A DNA stretch of 15,575 nt from Planctomycetota bacterium (GCA_022561415.1 JADFRH010000016.1:1-15575), one strand, 5' to 3'. Shown: positions 6,661 to 14,602, counted from the first letter of the stretch. The notes: generated from the letters alone by a model not told the origin. Numbers and translations: made by a program.

Positions 6661-6684
6661 GGGACGAGATAGGAATCTCGTCCC
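6661..6684. repeat. REP-like hairpin
   Basis: GGGACGAGAT and ATCTCGTCCC form a perfect 10-bp stem around AGGA, just upstream of the candidate -10 of the next gene. The '(G)GGACNAGA...TCTNGTCCC' style resembles the arms of the element at 14603-14676. Confidence 0.6.
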
Positions 6685-6692
6685 AGCACGTC

Positions 6693-6698
6693 TATAGT
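6693..6698 (+). promoter_or_regulatory. Candidate -10 for the membrane protein gene
   Basis: TATAGT matches the -10 consensus in five of six bases, 49 bp before ATG 6748. No recognisable -35 lies 17 bp upstream, where the hairpin at 6661-6684 stands. Confidence 0.3.
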
Positions 6699-6747
6699 GC
6701 TCCCAACGTCCTGACAAGATCCGTCCCGAGTCGACAAGGAGCACACC

Positions 6748-8127
6748 ATGGCAAGCAACGCGCGCGACAACAACGACACAAATGGCGCCGGATGGCTCGA
6801 ATCCAGTGGGCTGCCGCACATACTTCGGACGCTCGGGCTGGCCGTCCAGCCGGCCAAGCTGGGCATTGCCCTGGCCGCGATCGTTCTGACGTGTGTGTGG
6901 GGAACCCTTCTCGACTCGTTCTGGACAGCGACGTCTCACGGCGTCGAGTTAGACGCAATCACGCGGCTTGTCGAAGCACGCGAACACGGGAGGCCGTTCG
7001 CTGAGTTACCCGGTGAGCACGGTGTCTTCGAGGTTTGGGGCGCCCATCAACGGGCGTGCATTGTGGGGTTACTGGGATCGTCCGTGCCGGCGATGTCGGT
7101 GGCGGCTCGCACGACGGTGGGTACGTTTGTCGACACGCACGCCGTTACAAGCCCGCTGGACAACCTCGCCAACATGACCCTCGGCGTCTGGTGGCTCGTG
7201 CGATACCACCCGCTCTTCGCCGTTCTGTTCGGTGCCGCCGGGTTACTTATCTGGTCGCTTGCCGGCGGGGCTCTTTGCCGGATGGCCGCCGTGCAGTTCG
7301 CCAGGGACGAGCGTCCGACGCTTCGCCAGGCCACCGCCTTCGCGCGCGACCGGCTGCTCGGCGGCTTCTTCCTTGCCCCTTGCTTTCCGTTGGGCGTCGT
7401 CGCCGTCACGGGCGTCGTCATGTTCCTCGGCGGAATGGTTCTGTCGATTCCGTTTCTCGGTGATCTGATCGGCGGGGTGGCTTTCAGCCTGGCGATTCTC
7501 GGTGGGTTCGTTGTTTCGGTTCTGCTGGTCGGGTTCGCCGTCGGCGGAAGCCTGCTCTGGCCCGCGATTGCGGTCGAGGGTTCCGACGCCTTTGACGCCT
7601 TTTCCCGAAGCCTTGCCTACACGCTGACCAAGCCCTGGAAAACGCTTCTGTATGCCGTGATCTCCATCGTGTTCGCGGCAATCTGCTGGGTGGTGGTAAA
7701 TCTCTTCACCTTTTTCGCGATGACTTTCACGCGCATCGTCGTGGGTTTCGGAACCGCCCCCTTCGGATGGTGGGGACGCGGCGAAGAAGGCGACATGCCC
7801 AATAAGCTCGAACGCATCTGGCCGATGGGCGGTCCCGACGCGCTCTACATCGCACCGAACTGGGGCGAGCTACCCTGGTACGAATACATCTCGGCCGGGC
7901 TGATCGCGATTCACGTTCTCCTGGTCATTGGTTTGCTCTGGTCGTTTCTCGCCTCGTTCTACTTCTGCGGCAGCACGGTGGTCTATTGCCTGCTGCGCCG
8001 CGACGTGGACGTCGTGAGCCTTGAGGAGGTCTATCTCGAAGAGGACAAACCGACCGCGGTGGAGAAACCATCCGGTGATGCTTCGCTCTCGGTCACCGGT
8101 GGCTCAGCACCAGACGGCGGGAAGTAG
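6748..8127 (+). CDS. Multi-pass membrane protein of unknown function
   Basis: 459 residues. Hydrophobic segments lie at about 37-56, 154-176, 206-232, 238-272 (probably two passes or one long reentrant stretch), 298-323 and 379-403, giving six or seven membrane spans. The N-terminus (1-30) and the acidic C-terminal tail ('LEEVYLEEDKPTAVEK' onward) are soluble. A large polar loop of about 95 residues follows the first span, and a Trp/Gly-rich loop (about 340-376, 'WWGRGEEGDM') precedes the last. I recognise no enzymatic or transport motif and cannot assign a family; proteins of this layout are common as conserved hypotheticals in planctomycetes. ATG 6748 has AAGGAG at 6736-6741, 6 nt upstream. 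It ends 16 bp from the convergent lipoprotein gene. Confidence 0.8.
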   Translation: MASNARDNNDTNGAGWLESSGLPHILRTLGLAVQPAKLGIALAAIVLTCVWGTLLDSFWTATSHGVELDAITRLVEAREHGRPFAELPGEHGVFEVWGAHQRACIVGLLGSSVPAMSVAARTTVGTFVDTHAVTSPLDNLANMTLGVWWLVRYHPLFAVLFGAAGLLIWSLAGGALCRMAAVQFARDERPTLRQATAFARDRLLGGFFLAPCFPLGVVAVTGVVMFLGGMVLSIPFLGDLIGGVAFSLAILGGFVVSVLLVGFAVGGSLLWPAIAVEGSDAFDAFSRSLAYTLTKPWKTLLYAVISIVFAAICWVVVNLFTFFAMTFTRIVVGFGTAPFGWWGRGEEGDMPNKLERIWPMGGPDALYIAPNWGELPWYEYISAGLIAIHVLLVIGLLWSFLASFYFCGSTVVYCLLRRDVDVVSLEEVYLEEDKPTAVEKPSGDASLSVTGGSAPDGGK

Positions 8128-8143
8128 CACAGGCGGCTGTCCG

Positions 8144-8965
8144 TCATGTTCCGTCGCGCCGAGCATAGTACGGGTCGGCTGCGAAAGGGTTGCTGCCCAG
8201 GATGAACTCCTCGAGATTCAGAATCCCGTCCGCGTCGGGATCCTCTCCGGCGTCGCCGGCGTTGTCGGGATCCAGCCCGACTACGCGTTCCCACTCATCG
8301 GGCATGAGGTCGTCGTCCAGATCGTCGTACGGGTAAAACTCGGGCGACGCGGTGGAAAACTGCTTTGCAGTTGGTGCGGGATTCGGCGTAACGCCCAGGC
8401 AGGCGCAGTTGACATCTTGCGCGATGGCGAAGGCGATCTGCCCGAATCGTGCGACGGCCTGCCAGTAGATGTACGCAAGCGACACGCAGCGCTCGAACGT
8501 CTCGTCATCCTCGGCCAGTGAAACAGGCAAAGCCGGCTTGTCTGGCGTCGATTCCCAGCAGGTGTCCAGCAGTGTGTCGAGGAACAAGTCGTCGCATACG
8601 ACCTTCGACGTGCCGCACGTCCCATAGCAGCGATCATGCGTGTTGCAGGCCTCGCCGAAACAGACGACGCCGAGCGGACAGTCGGGGATGATCAGCGCGA
8701 AGAGGCCGGGCGGACCACACCGGGACGGCGGTCCCTGGCAGACGGGCTGCCCGGTGAGCTCGAACTGAACGGCAAAGGTGAATTCCTCGATCAATATGCC
8801 GGCGACCTCCGTGCCGAGATCATTCCCGCATCCAGGCGCGAGAAGCGGCAAAGACAGAAGTAGGAGCGATTTCGCGGCGATCAGCCGTCGCGTTGAAGCA
8901 AGAATAGCGAATTCAGGATTCTGAATTCGCTCTTCTGAATTCGCTATTCGCCATTCACGCAACAT
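8144..8965 (-). CDS. Lipoprotein with phospholipase A2-like motif and Ca-binding tail
   Basis: 273 residues from ATG 8965. A hydrophobic stretch 'LIAAKSLLLLSLPLLAPGC' ends in a lipobox with lipidated Cys46, so the mature protein is membrane-anchored. Residues 102-136 carry 'CFGEACNTHDRCYGTCG' then 'KVVCDDLF...LLDTC', the arrangement of the secretory phospholipase A2 active site: the His110-Asp111 pair flanked by disulfide Cys residues. From 213 the tail is Asp-rich ('DDLDDDLMPDEW', 'DPDADGILNLEEFILGSNP'), like thrombospondin type 3 or EF-type Ca-binding repeats. The first 22 residues before the hydrophobic core are an unusually long n-region coded by an AT-rich repeat (8902-8949). An upstream ATG 9169 would only add spacer-coded residues. 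Lipase activity is inference from the motif. It is convergent with the membrane protein gene. Confidence 0.75.
   Translation of the reverse strand: MLREWRIANSEERIQNPEFAILASTRRLIAAKSLLLLSLPLLAPGCGNDLGTEVAGILIEEFTFAVQFELTGQPVCQGPPSRCGPPGLFALIIPDCPLGVVCFGEACNTHDRCYGTCGTSKVVCDDLFLDTLLDTCWESTPDKPALPVSLAEDDETFERCVSLAYIYWQAVARFGQIAFAIAQDVNCACLGVTPNPAPTAKQFSTASPEFYPYDDLDDDLMPDEWERVVGLDPDNAGDAGEDPDADGILNLEEFILGSNPFAADPYYARRDGT
8902..8949. repeat. Direct and inverted repeat inside the lipoprotein signal region
   Basis: TTCTGAATTCGCT occurs twice (8919-8931 and 8933-8945, period 14). GAATAGCGAATTCAG (8902-8916) is the exact reverse complement of 8935-8949. The block is AT-rich in a GC-rich window and translates on the - strand as 'RIANSEERIQNPEFAIL', a string I associate with intergenic repeats in many genomes. 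Confidence 0.7.
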
Positions 8966-9265
8966 GTCCCCCAACCCCGACCTCCAGCCGAAACTTTGTA
9001 AACCCGGCTTGCCGGGCGTTCGCTTGTAGAATCTCCGCGGCGGGATGCTACGGCCAGGCGCCGGAGGTCGCAAGGAATACCTCAATCCGGTTTTGCACGT
9101 GAATGACCGAGTTTTCGCATCCGGGGGGGCACACCAATCCGGATACCGGTCGATTCCGGATTCACTCAAGACCGCCTCGGAACCGATAGCTCATTGGGTA
9201 CTACGGTCAGAGGGATTAGACCGCTGCATCGGTCGCCGGGACCGCACGCACTCAATGGACAAGCA
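8966..9265. other. Divergent spacer between lipoprotein gene and glycan operon
   Basis: 300 bp holding the upstream regions of both genes. A short perfect hairpin CCCGGC-TT-GCCGGG is at 9003-9016. TAGAAT (9027-9032) could be a + strand -10 but has no -35 at the right distance. No RNA gene or further ORF is convincing. A five-codon ORF (ATG 9255) whose stop overlaps ATG 9266 as ATGA is probably chance. Confidence 0.4.
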
Positions 9266-11122
9266 ATGAAGCTGGGCGTCTTTGAGCACGGATGGTGGAA
9301 AGCGGCCGGTGAGGCGCGCGCTCACGATATGCGCCCGCTGCCCGTTCCGACCCATCCCAGCGGTAATCCGCACGCGTCCGACCTGGCCGCCAGAATCGCT
9401 AACGGCTCGTCCGCCGTCGACATCCTGCGGGGCCAATCGACGGACATCCTCATCGACAACGCCGGCGTCGGGCTCGGCTTCGTGGTCAAGCCCGATCGGC
9501 CCGATCAGCTCCAACTCGTCCACGAGGCGGTTGCGCGCCCGCTCTGCTCGCACTTCATCGATCCGATTTCGACCACGTTTCAGGGGCTCGATTGGCGGAT
9601 TCTCTGGCAGGCGCTGCAGAGCCGGACCTGGATCAAGGCCGTGTGGGATCGGGCGCAGATGGTCGAGCTGCAGCGGTTTGGTGTTCCGAGTGTGGTTCAT
9701 CTGCCCATGGCCGCCATCAACCGGCGCTATGACACGCGTCCGCTTGATTCCACCAAGGCGTGCAACATCGTCTCCTTCGTCGGCGGGCAGAACACGTCGT
9801 TCTTTTCGCCGAACGTCAGCCTCCCGGCGAACCGGCTCTTGGCCGGCGTTATTGGGCACGCCGTGCGCGGCGATCTTCCGGACACATCGTTCTTCGACTC
9901 GTTCTACGGGCTGTACGGTCTGGGCGAGCCGCCCAACGACTCCGACGATCTCGGCAAGCGCGCGACCAAAACGATGGAATACTTCCAGGCCAAGCTGTTC
10001 TACAATGCGAGTCTGTGCATCCGGAATCGCGATCGTTTCGTGATCTTCCTCAAGCGTCACATGGGCGATTCCTTCAACCTCGTCGGCCGGGGTTGGGACA
10101 CGGCCTACGGCCTCAAGACCGCCCCGCGCTTCGAAACGACCGAAGGCTATCTGAATCATTTCCGCGAGGTCGCGATCAACATCAACCTCGTCAACGGCAA
10201 TGCCGAGACGGGGCTGAACATGCGACACTTCGAGATCACGGCGGCCGGCGGCTTCATGCTCTGCTACGCCCAGCGCGAGCTGTCCGAATGCTTCGAGGTG
10301 GGCAAGGAGTGCGAGGTCTTTCGTAACGAGAAGGAGCTGATCGACAAGATCAACTTCTACATGAATCACCCGGTCGAGCGAGCGGCCATCGCTCTGGCCG
10401 GACAACGGCGCACTCTTTCCGAACATCTCTACAGCCACCGTTTGGACACCTTGCTGCGGATCGCCCAGTCGCAACCTAGGGAGATCCAATTCGCGAAAAC
10501 CGATATGTGGGACGACTTCCGCTCGCTCGTGCCCGAGGCCGATGTGGTCCTTGACTGCGGAGCGAACGTCGGGCACATGGCCCGCAGGTTCCGGCAGAAC
10601 TACCCCAACGCAGAGATCTATGCGTTCGAGCCGGTTTCCACCGTCTTCGAGGAGCTCAAGAAAACGTGTGAGCAAACGGGTGTCGTTCCGGTCAAGAAGG
10701 CGGTCGGCAACAGGAACGGGCAGGCCGAGATCAACCTCACCGCCAGCCCCGAGGCGAACTCGCTTCTCGAATTCCAAAGCGGCAACCCGTGCGAGCAGTG
10801 GACCCGCGTCTTGGGCAAAGAGCGAATCGACGTGTGTACGCTCGATCAGTGGTGCGCGGACAACCAGGTCGATGCGAAGCGCGTCGACATCGTCAAACTC
10901 GACGTTCAAGGCGCCGAACTTCAGGCACTCGAAGGCGCCTCCAAGGTGCTCGAGTCGGCCAAGCTCGTTCATGTCGAGGTGTCGTTCGTGCCGATCTACC
11001 GGAACTGCCCGTTGTTCGGCGAGGTCGATGCGTTCATGACGAAGCGCGGTTACCGGCGCCACGCCCTCTACCCGTCCGACCAGCCCCACAACTGGGGCGA
11101 CGCACTCTACGTGAAGACCTAA
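9266..11122 (+). CDS. CgeB-type glycosyltransferase fused to FkbM methyltransferase
   Basis: 618 residues from ATG 9266; the in-frame ATG 9194 adds only spacer-like sequence, whereas 'MKLGVFEHGWWKAAG' is a natural start. Residues 1 to about 400 resemble CgeB-like glycosyltransferases (DUF3880 plus Glyco_trans_1_2): 'LNMRHFEITAAGGFML' near 317-332, 'CFEVGKECEVFRNEKELIDK' (342-361), 'AGQRRTLSEHLYSHRLDTL'. Residues 420-618 are an FkbM-type SAM-dependent methyltransferase: motif I 'VVLDCGANVGHMA' (427-439), 'YAFEPV' (452-457), 'IVKLDVQGAELQALEGA' (543-559), 'VHVEVSF'. It probably adds a sugar and methylates the glycan in the cytoplasm. The GT half is closely similar to the next gene. The start has no strong Shine-Dalgarno site. 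Confidence 0.85.
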   Translation: MKLGVFEHGWWKAAGEARAHDMRPLPVPTHPSGNPHASDLAARIANGSSAVDILRGQSTDILIDNAGVGLGFVVKPDRPDQLQLVHEAVARPLCSHFIDPISTTFQGLDWRILWQALQSRTWIKAVWDRAQMVELQRFGVPSVVHLPMAAINRRYDTRPLDSTKACNIVSFVGGQNTSFFSPNVSLPANRLLAGVIGHAVRGDLPDTSFFDSFYGLYGLGEPPNDSDDLGKRATKTMEYFQAKLFYNASLCIRNRDRFVIFLKRHMGDSFNLVGRGWDTAYGLKTAPRFETTEGYLNHFREVAININLVNGNAETGLNMRHFEITAAGGFMLCYAQRELSECFEVGKECEVFRNEKELIDKINFYMNHPVERAAIALAGQRRTLSEHLYSHRLDTLLRIAQSQPREIQFAKTDMWDDFRSLVPEADVVLDCGANVGHMARRFRQNYPNAEIYAFEPVSTVFEELKKTCEQTGVVPVKKAVGNRNGQAEINLTASPEANSLLEFQSGNPCEQWTRVLGKERIDVCTLDQWCADNQVDAKRVDIVKLDVQGAELQALEGASKVLESAKLVHVEVSFVPIYRNCPLFGEVDAFMTKRGYRRHALYPSDQPHNWGDALYVKT

Positions 11123-11131
11123 GGAGCACCG

Positions 11132-12433
11132 ATGAGCCACCGACCATTACGAATCGCTACGACCGCGCAGCTCCATCGATCCGTCCGCGAGGCCGGCTTC
11201 GATGCGTATCTCCTGCCGGACTTGCCCAGCACCGACATCAACCGTTCGTTGAAGGAGCGTCTCGATGACGGCGCGATCTATCGCCCGTTTCTCGAAGAGA
11301 ACGAAATCGAACTCGTGGTCGATATTGACACCAGCGCGCTGACCCTGGTCCCTTCGTCCACAATCCCTGAGAACATGGCGCTGACGACGGCTGACCTGAA
11401 CATCCCCTACGTCGCGTGCTTCATCGACCCCGTGAAGTCCATCATGGGGCGGGTCGATTGGGCGGATTGGTGGCACCTGCTCGAGAGCGATAGCTGGATC
11501 AAGTGGGTTTGGGAGAAGGGGCACGCCGAGGAACTCATCAAGCTCGGTGTCCCCAACATCGTCACCATGCCGATGGCGGCCGCCAACGATGACTTCGACA
11601 CCGACCCGCTCCCCGAGCCCGGCCCCGGGGCGAGCGTCGCCTTCATGGGCCATCCGGCCACCTCCTGGTTCAGCTCGCAGCAATCTTTCTCGCCGGCGCA
11701 GATTCACGCCGCGCTGACGGCAGCGGCCGTCTCTGCCGACATGCCGGACCTGACATTCAGCAAGATCTTCTACGACCTTTACGGATTCGCCGAACCGCCC
11801 GATGCTGCGGATGACCGGTCGGTGCGGGCGCGGAAGTCTGCGGATTATTTCAATCAGAAATTCGTCTACAACGCCTATCTGGCCATCAAACAGCGCGACC
11901 GGTTCGCTCAGTTTCTCAAGGCGAAGCTCGGCGACCTTTTCGAGCTGATCGGCGATCACTGGGGCACCGAATACAATCTGCCCCACACGCCGCGCATCTG
12001 GGACATGAAGGTGTTGCACGATCGGATGCGGCGTGTGCCGATCTGCCTCAACCTGATGAAGGGCTGCATCGAGACGGGGCTCAACAATCGGCACTTCGAG
12101 ATCACGGCCTACGGTGGGTTCATGCTCACCTACTTCACTTCCGAGCTGCCCGACTGCTTCGAGATTGGTAAAGAGTGCGAGGTCTTCCGCGACGAGCAGG
12201 AGCTTCTCGAGAAGATCAACTACTACCTGGAGCACGATAAGGAGCGCCGGGAGATCGCGGCGGCCGGTCAGCGTCGCACGCTCTCAAAGCATCTGTTCAG
12301 CCACCGCATCACCACGCTGGTCGAGTTGCTGCGCGGTTCCGGAATCCTGAAAAAAGTCGATGGAGAGAGCATCGCCCTGGGCGAGACGCGCCAGATGGAT
12401 GTGTCGGCAGTGACGACCGTCGGGCATCCGTAG
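11132..12433 (+). CDS. CgeB-type glycosyltransferase, paralogue of the preceding GT half
   Basis: 433 residues, glycosyltransferase only. The C-terminal region 'LNNRHFEITAYGGFML', 'CFEIGKECEVFRDEQELLEK', 'AGQRRTLSKHLFSHRITTL' matches the preceding protein almost residue for residue. The middle ('SDSWIKWVWEKGHAEELIKL', 'KIFYDLYGFAEPPDAADD') corresponds to 'SRTWIKAVWDRAQMVELQRF' and 'DSFYGLYGLGEPPNDSDD'. The two arose by duplication and have since diverged, most at the N-terminus. This copy has no methyltransferase; a separate one follows. ATG 11132 lies 9 bp after the previous stop, and its AAGGAG (11121-11126) overlaps that stop, which suggests translational coupling. The acceptor and sugar are unknown; the pair probably adds successive or alternative sugars on one glycan. 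Confidence 0.85.
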   Translation: MSHRPLRIATTAQLHRSVREAGFDAYLLPDLPSTDINRSLKERLDDGAIYRPFLEENEIELVVDIDTSALTLVPSSTIPENMALTTADLNIPYVACFIDPVKSIMGRVDWADWWHLLESDSWIKWVWEKGHAEELIKLGVPNIVTMPMAAANDDFDTDPLPEPGPGASVAFMGHPATSWFSSQQSFSPAQIHAALTAAAVSADMPDLTFSKIFYDLYGFAEPPDAADDRSVRARKSADYFNQKFVYNAYLAIKQRDRFAQFLKAKLGDLFELIGDHWGTEYNLPHTPRIWDMKVLHDRMRRVPICLNLMKGCIETGLNNRHFEITAYGGFMLTYFTSELPDCFEIGKECEVFRDEQELLEKINYYLEHDKERREIAAAGQRRTLSKHLFSHRITTLVELLRGSGILKKVDGESIALGETRQMDVSAVTTVGHP

Positions 12434-12458
12434 CCGGACCGCGAATCGATTCATCGTT

Positions 12459-13169
12459 ATGACAACCATCACCATCGACCATCTGCTCAAGGCCCAGTTC
12501 GGCGAGGATCGCGTGCTGTGGAACGTGTTTCAAGCCCGTCCCACGGGATTCTTCGTCGAGGTGGGTGCGTACAACGGGGTTACGCTTTCCAATACCTATT
12601 TTCTGGAGCAGATGGGTTGGTCGGGCCTGCTGATCGAGCCGATCGGCGAGCTGTGTCAACACGCGAAGGTCGCAAGACCGCGCAGCCGCGTGGTCCAAGC
12701 GGCGTGCAGCAAGAGCGGAAGCCACGGCATGGCCACGTTCACCGTTACGCAGAACGTCCCGGTATTGTCGTTTCTCGACGCCGACGAGGAACACATCGCC
12801 CGATGCAAACGCGAAGGAGCCACCCTCGTGGAGATCCAGGTGCCGCTTCGTACGCTCGATGACATCTTGCTGGAGCAACGCAAGATCGAGGATGGGAAGG
12901 TCGGCCCGTGGCAAAAGAACGGCGGCTGGTGCATCGACCTCGTCTCGATCGACACAGAAGGGTGCGAGCTGGACGTGCTTGATGGGTTTGCGCTCGACCG
13001 CTTCAAGCCGCGCGTGTTGGTCATCGAGAACGATCGCCCATCCGGCTCGGCCATCGAGCCCTACCTGCTTAAGGGCGGCTACCGAAAGTTTCACCGCCAG
13101 AAGATCAACGACTTCTACGTCCGCATCGACGACCCGGCCGACGACCTCAAGCTGGACGGACTGAGTTGA
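12459..13169 (+). CDS. FkbM family methyltransferase
   Basis: 236 residues. The SAM site 'GFFVEVGAYNGVTLSNTYFL' (30-49) is the FkbM-type motif I with Glu-Val-Gly, then 'GWSGLLIEP' (53-61) and 'VSIDTEGCELDVLDG' (162-176), followed by 'PRVLVIEN' (184-191). Differences from the FkbM half at 9266 (EVGAYNG against DCGANVG, IEPI against FEPV, IDTEG against LDVQG) place it in another subtype, so it is not simply the lost half of the neighbouring glycosyltransferase. It lies 25 bp after the preceding gene as the third member of the operon. By family it O-methylates a sugar, probably on the glycan built by the two neighbours. No Shine-Dalgarno site is seen before ATG 12459. Confidence 0.85.
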   Translation: MTTITIDHLLKAQFGEDRVLWNVFQARPTGFFVEVGAYNGVTLSNTYFLEQMGWSGLLIEPIGELCQHAKVARPRSRVVQAACSKSGSHGMATFTVTQNVPVLSFLDADEEHIARCKREGATLVEIQVPLRTLDDILLEQRKIEDGKVGPWQKNGGWCIDLVSIDTEGCELDVLDGFALDRFKPRVLVIENDRPSGSAIEPYLLKGGYRKFHRQKINDFYVRIDDPADDLKLDGLS

Positions 13170-13186
13170 AGAAACAGCGGGTAGTT

Positions 13187-13207
13187 GTCAGTCGTCAGTG
13201 ATCAGTC
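13187..13207. repeat. Three degenerate 7-bp tandem units
   Basis: GTCAGTC, GTCAGTG, ATCAGTC in tandem (consensus RTCAGTS), in the short spacer between convergent genes and running into the stop codon of the - strand gene. Such 'GTCAGTGGTCAGT' strings recur in spacers of some planctomycetes. Confidence 0.5.
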
Positions 13208-14575
13208 TTCGAGCGGCGGCGCGTCGATGAGGATCAGACCACGGTGCTCCGGGCGATTGAGGCGGAAGCCGACGTCGCGGACGCGGGGCTTGTTCTTCTG
13301 CCTGGCTACGATCCCACCGTCGTCGACGAGATCATCACAGATCGAGTAGATGACAATCCCCTCGTCCGTCTTGGCGAATCGCATCGGCTCGCCGTCGAAC
13401 GGGTCGGTGGGTACTTCGTCGAGATACGTCGGCACCAATGCGTCGAGCGATTCGGGCATCTTCCCGGTCGCCAGTCGGTACCGCTCGGCCGCCAGGGCCG
13501 TAATTGTACAATCGAACTCCGCCGAGATTCGCAGATGCAACGTAACCGCGCGCGAGAGGCTCGGCATGATCATTCTCCCAAGGCCGTGCATCACCGTGAG
13601 CTTCGGAGCCTCGGTGTCAATTCTTTGAGCGGCCGCAACCAGCTTCGCGGGGTCGTCTTTCGCATCCACGAGCCAGCTGAGCATCTCAACGCCGCGCATC
13701 TGATTCTCTCGAATCAGCGCGTTCGGTAGAATGTTAGAATAGCCTCCCCAGATTATCGAATTGACTCTGTCGCGTGACTGTGCCGACTCGACGTATTCGT
13801 CACAGATGCCCGAGAAGTGCGCCCGTTCACCTAGGAGTGCCCATCGCGTCACATCGTCGAGTTCGCCGCCGCGAAGTAGGTTCTCCATCGCACGAACACC
13901 GAGCGCGTCGACCGCCATCTGCACAAGCCGACCGATTATGGTCGGGTGCTCGTTTAGCGTCGCACCAAACGCGAACTGTATGCGCGCAGAGTCAAGCGCC
14001 CCGGCAAGATTGCCATCCAAGTGCTCGAGGATTCCATGCAGGTGTTCGAGCCTCGAGGCCGCGCGCAGCGTGGACAACTCCGGCAGAAGAATCGATGTGA
14101 TGCTCTGGGTGGGTGGATCATACATCACCTCAAAACGACCCGTCGGCATGTCTCGCAGCACCGACAGCTCGGCCAGCAGGTCGCGATACGGTTCCAGGAA
14201 GTCGCGGGATGGTTGAATCTTGTCTCGCCGAATGCCGGTGAAAAAGTCGGACTCGTAGCCATGCCCCGAGAAGACCAGTACGTGCTCGCCGACGGGCTCC
14301 TCGGAGAGTTCTTCGAGTCGGTCATGAAGCCGAACGATTACCAGTGCACTATTCTTCTCATCGGGAAGCACCGCGCGCGCTGCCTGAAGCTCATCGAATG
14401 TCAGCGGATCGCCGCCCGCGCGGAGCGTGGCGGCGTAGCGATCCCATCGAGCGGTGGCCGCGACACCGAGGAAGAAAACAATTCCCGCACCGAACAAAGC
14501 GACGCCCAGGAGTGCGAGCACGATTCTGACGCCCCACGGCCAAGATCGCGTGGTTGATTTGTCCACGGGATTCAT
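13202..14575 (-). CDS. Membrane-anchored protein with pseudopilin-like C-terminal motif
   Basis: 457 residues. A single hydrophobic segment at about 17-40 ('VRIVLALLGVALFGAGIVFF') after a basic start indicates an N-terminal anchor with the rest outside the cytoplasm. The middle is helical and rich in charged residues, without a motif I recognise. The C-terminus 'RYRLATGKMPESLDALVPTY' then 'VPTDPFDGEPMRF' and 'IVIYSICDDLVDDGG' is the 'LP.SL..LVP.YL..VP.DPF.G..L.Y.....IYS.G.D..DDGG' pattern shared by planctomycete membrane proteins and the ends of type II secretion pseudopilins; it probably binds calcium in a small beta domain. Function unknown. ATG 14575 has AGGTGA upstream. It may be cotranscribed with the transaldolase, 135 bp upstream, unless the repeat at 14603-14676 stops transcription. 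Confidence 0.75.
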   Translation of the reverse strand: MNPVDKSTTRSWPWGVRIVLALLGVALFGAGIVFFLGVAATARWDRYAATLRAGGDPLTFDELQAARAVLPDEKNSALVIVRLHDRLEELSEEPVGEHVLVFSGHGYESDFFTGIRRDKIQPSRDFLEPYRDLLAELSVLRDMPTGRFEVMYDPPTQSITSILLPELSTLRAASRLEHLHGILEHLDGNLAGALDSARIQFAFGATLNEHPTIIGRLVQMAVDALGVRAMENLLRGGELDDVTRWALLGERAHFSGICDEYVESAQSRDRVNSIIWGGYSNILPNALIRENQMRGVEMLSWLVDAKDDPAKLVAAAQRIDTEAPKLTVMHGLGRMIMPSLSRAVTLHLRISAEFDCTITALAAERYRLATGKMPESLDALVPTYLDEVPTDPFDGEPMRFAKTDEGIVIYSICDDLVDDGGIVARQKNKPRVRDVGFRLNRPEHRGLILIDAPPLED

Positions 14576-14602
14576 GATGGCTCACCTGGCTGCGACGAAC
14601 TC

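Noticed and set aside
6535..6684. CRISPR array
   Set aside because: The hairpins differ from each other in sequence and spacing, with no regular repeat-spacer pattern and no cas genes.
9255..9269. Four-residue ORF with ATGA overlap at the glycosyltransferase start
   Set aside because: Too short to show coding; no ribosome binding site. Likely chance.
9191..11140. 649-codon open frame on the minus strand opposite the GT-FkbM gene
   Set aside because: It mirrors the coding strand's codon bias in GC-rich DNA. Its translation is rich in Val, Asp, Arg and Leu without domains, while the + strand shows two clear enzyme families.
11147..12235. 362-codon minus-strand frame opposite the second glycosyltransferase
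   Set aside because: Same shadow effect; its sequence even resembles the shadow of the paralogous gene, as expected from duplicated + strand genes.
12309..13094. 261-codon minus-strand frame opposite the FkbM gene
   Set aside because: Shadow of a clear methyltransferase; no motif of its own.
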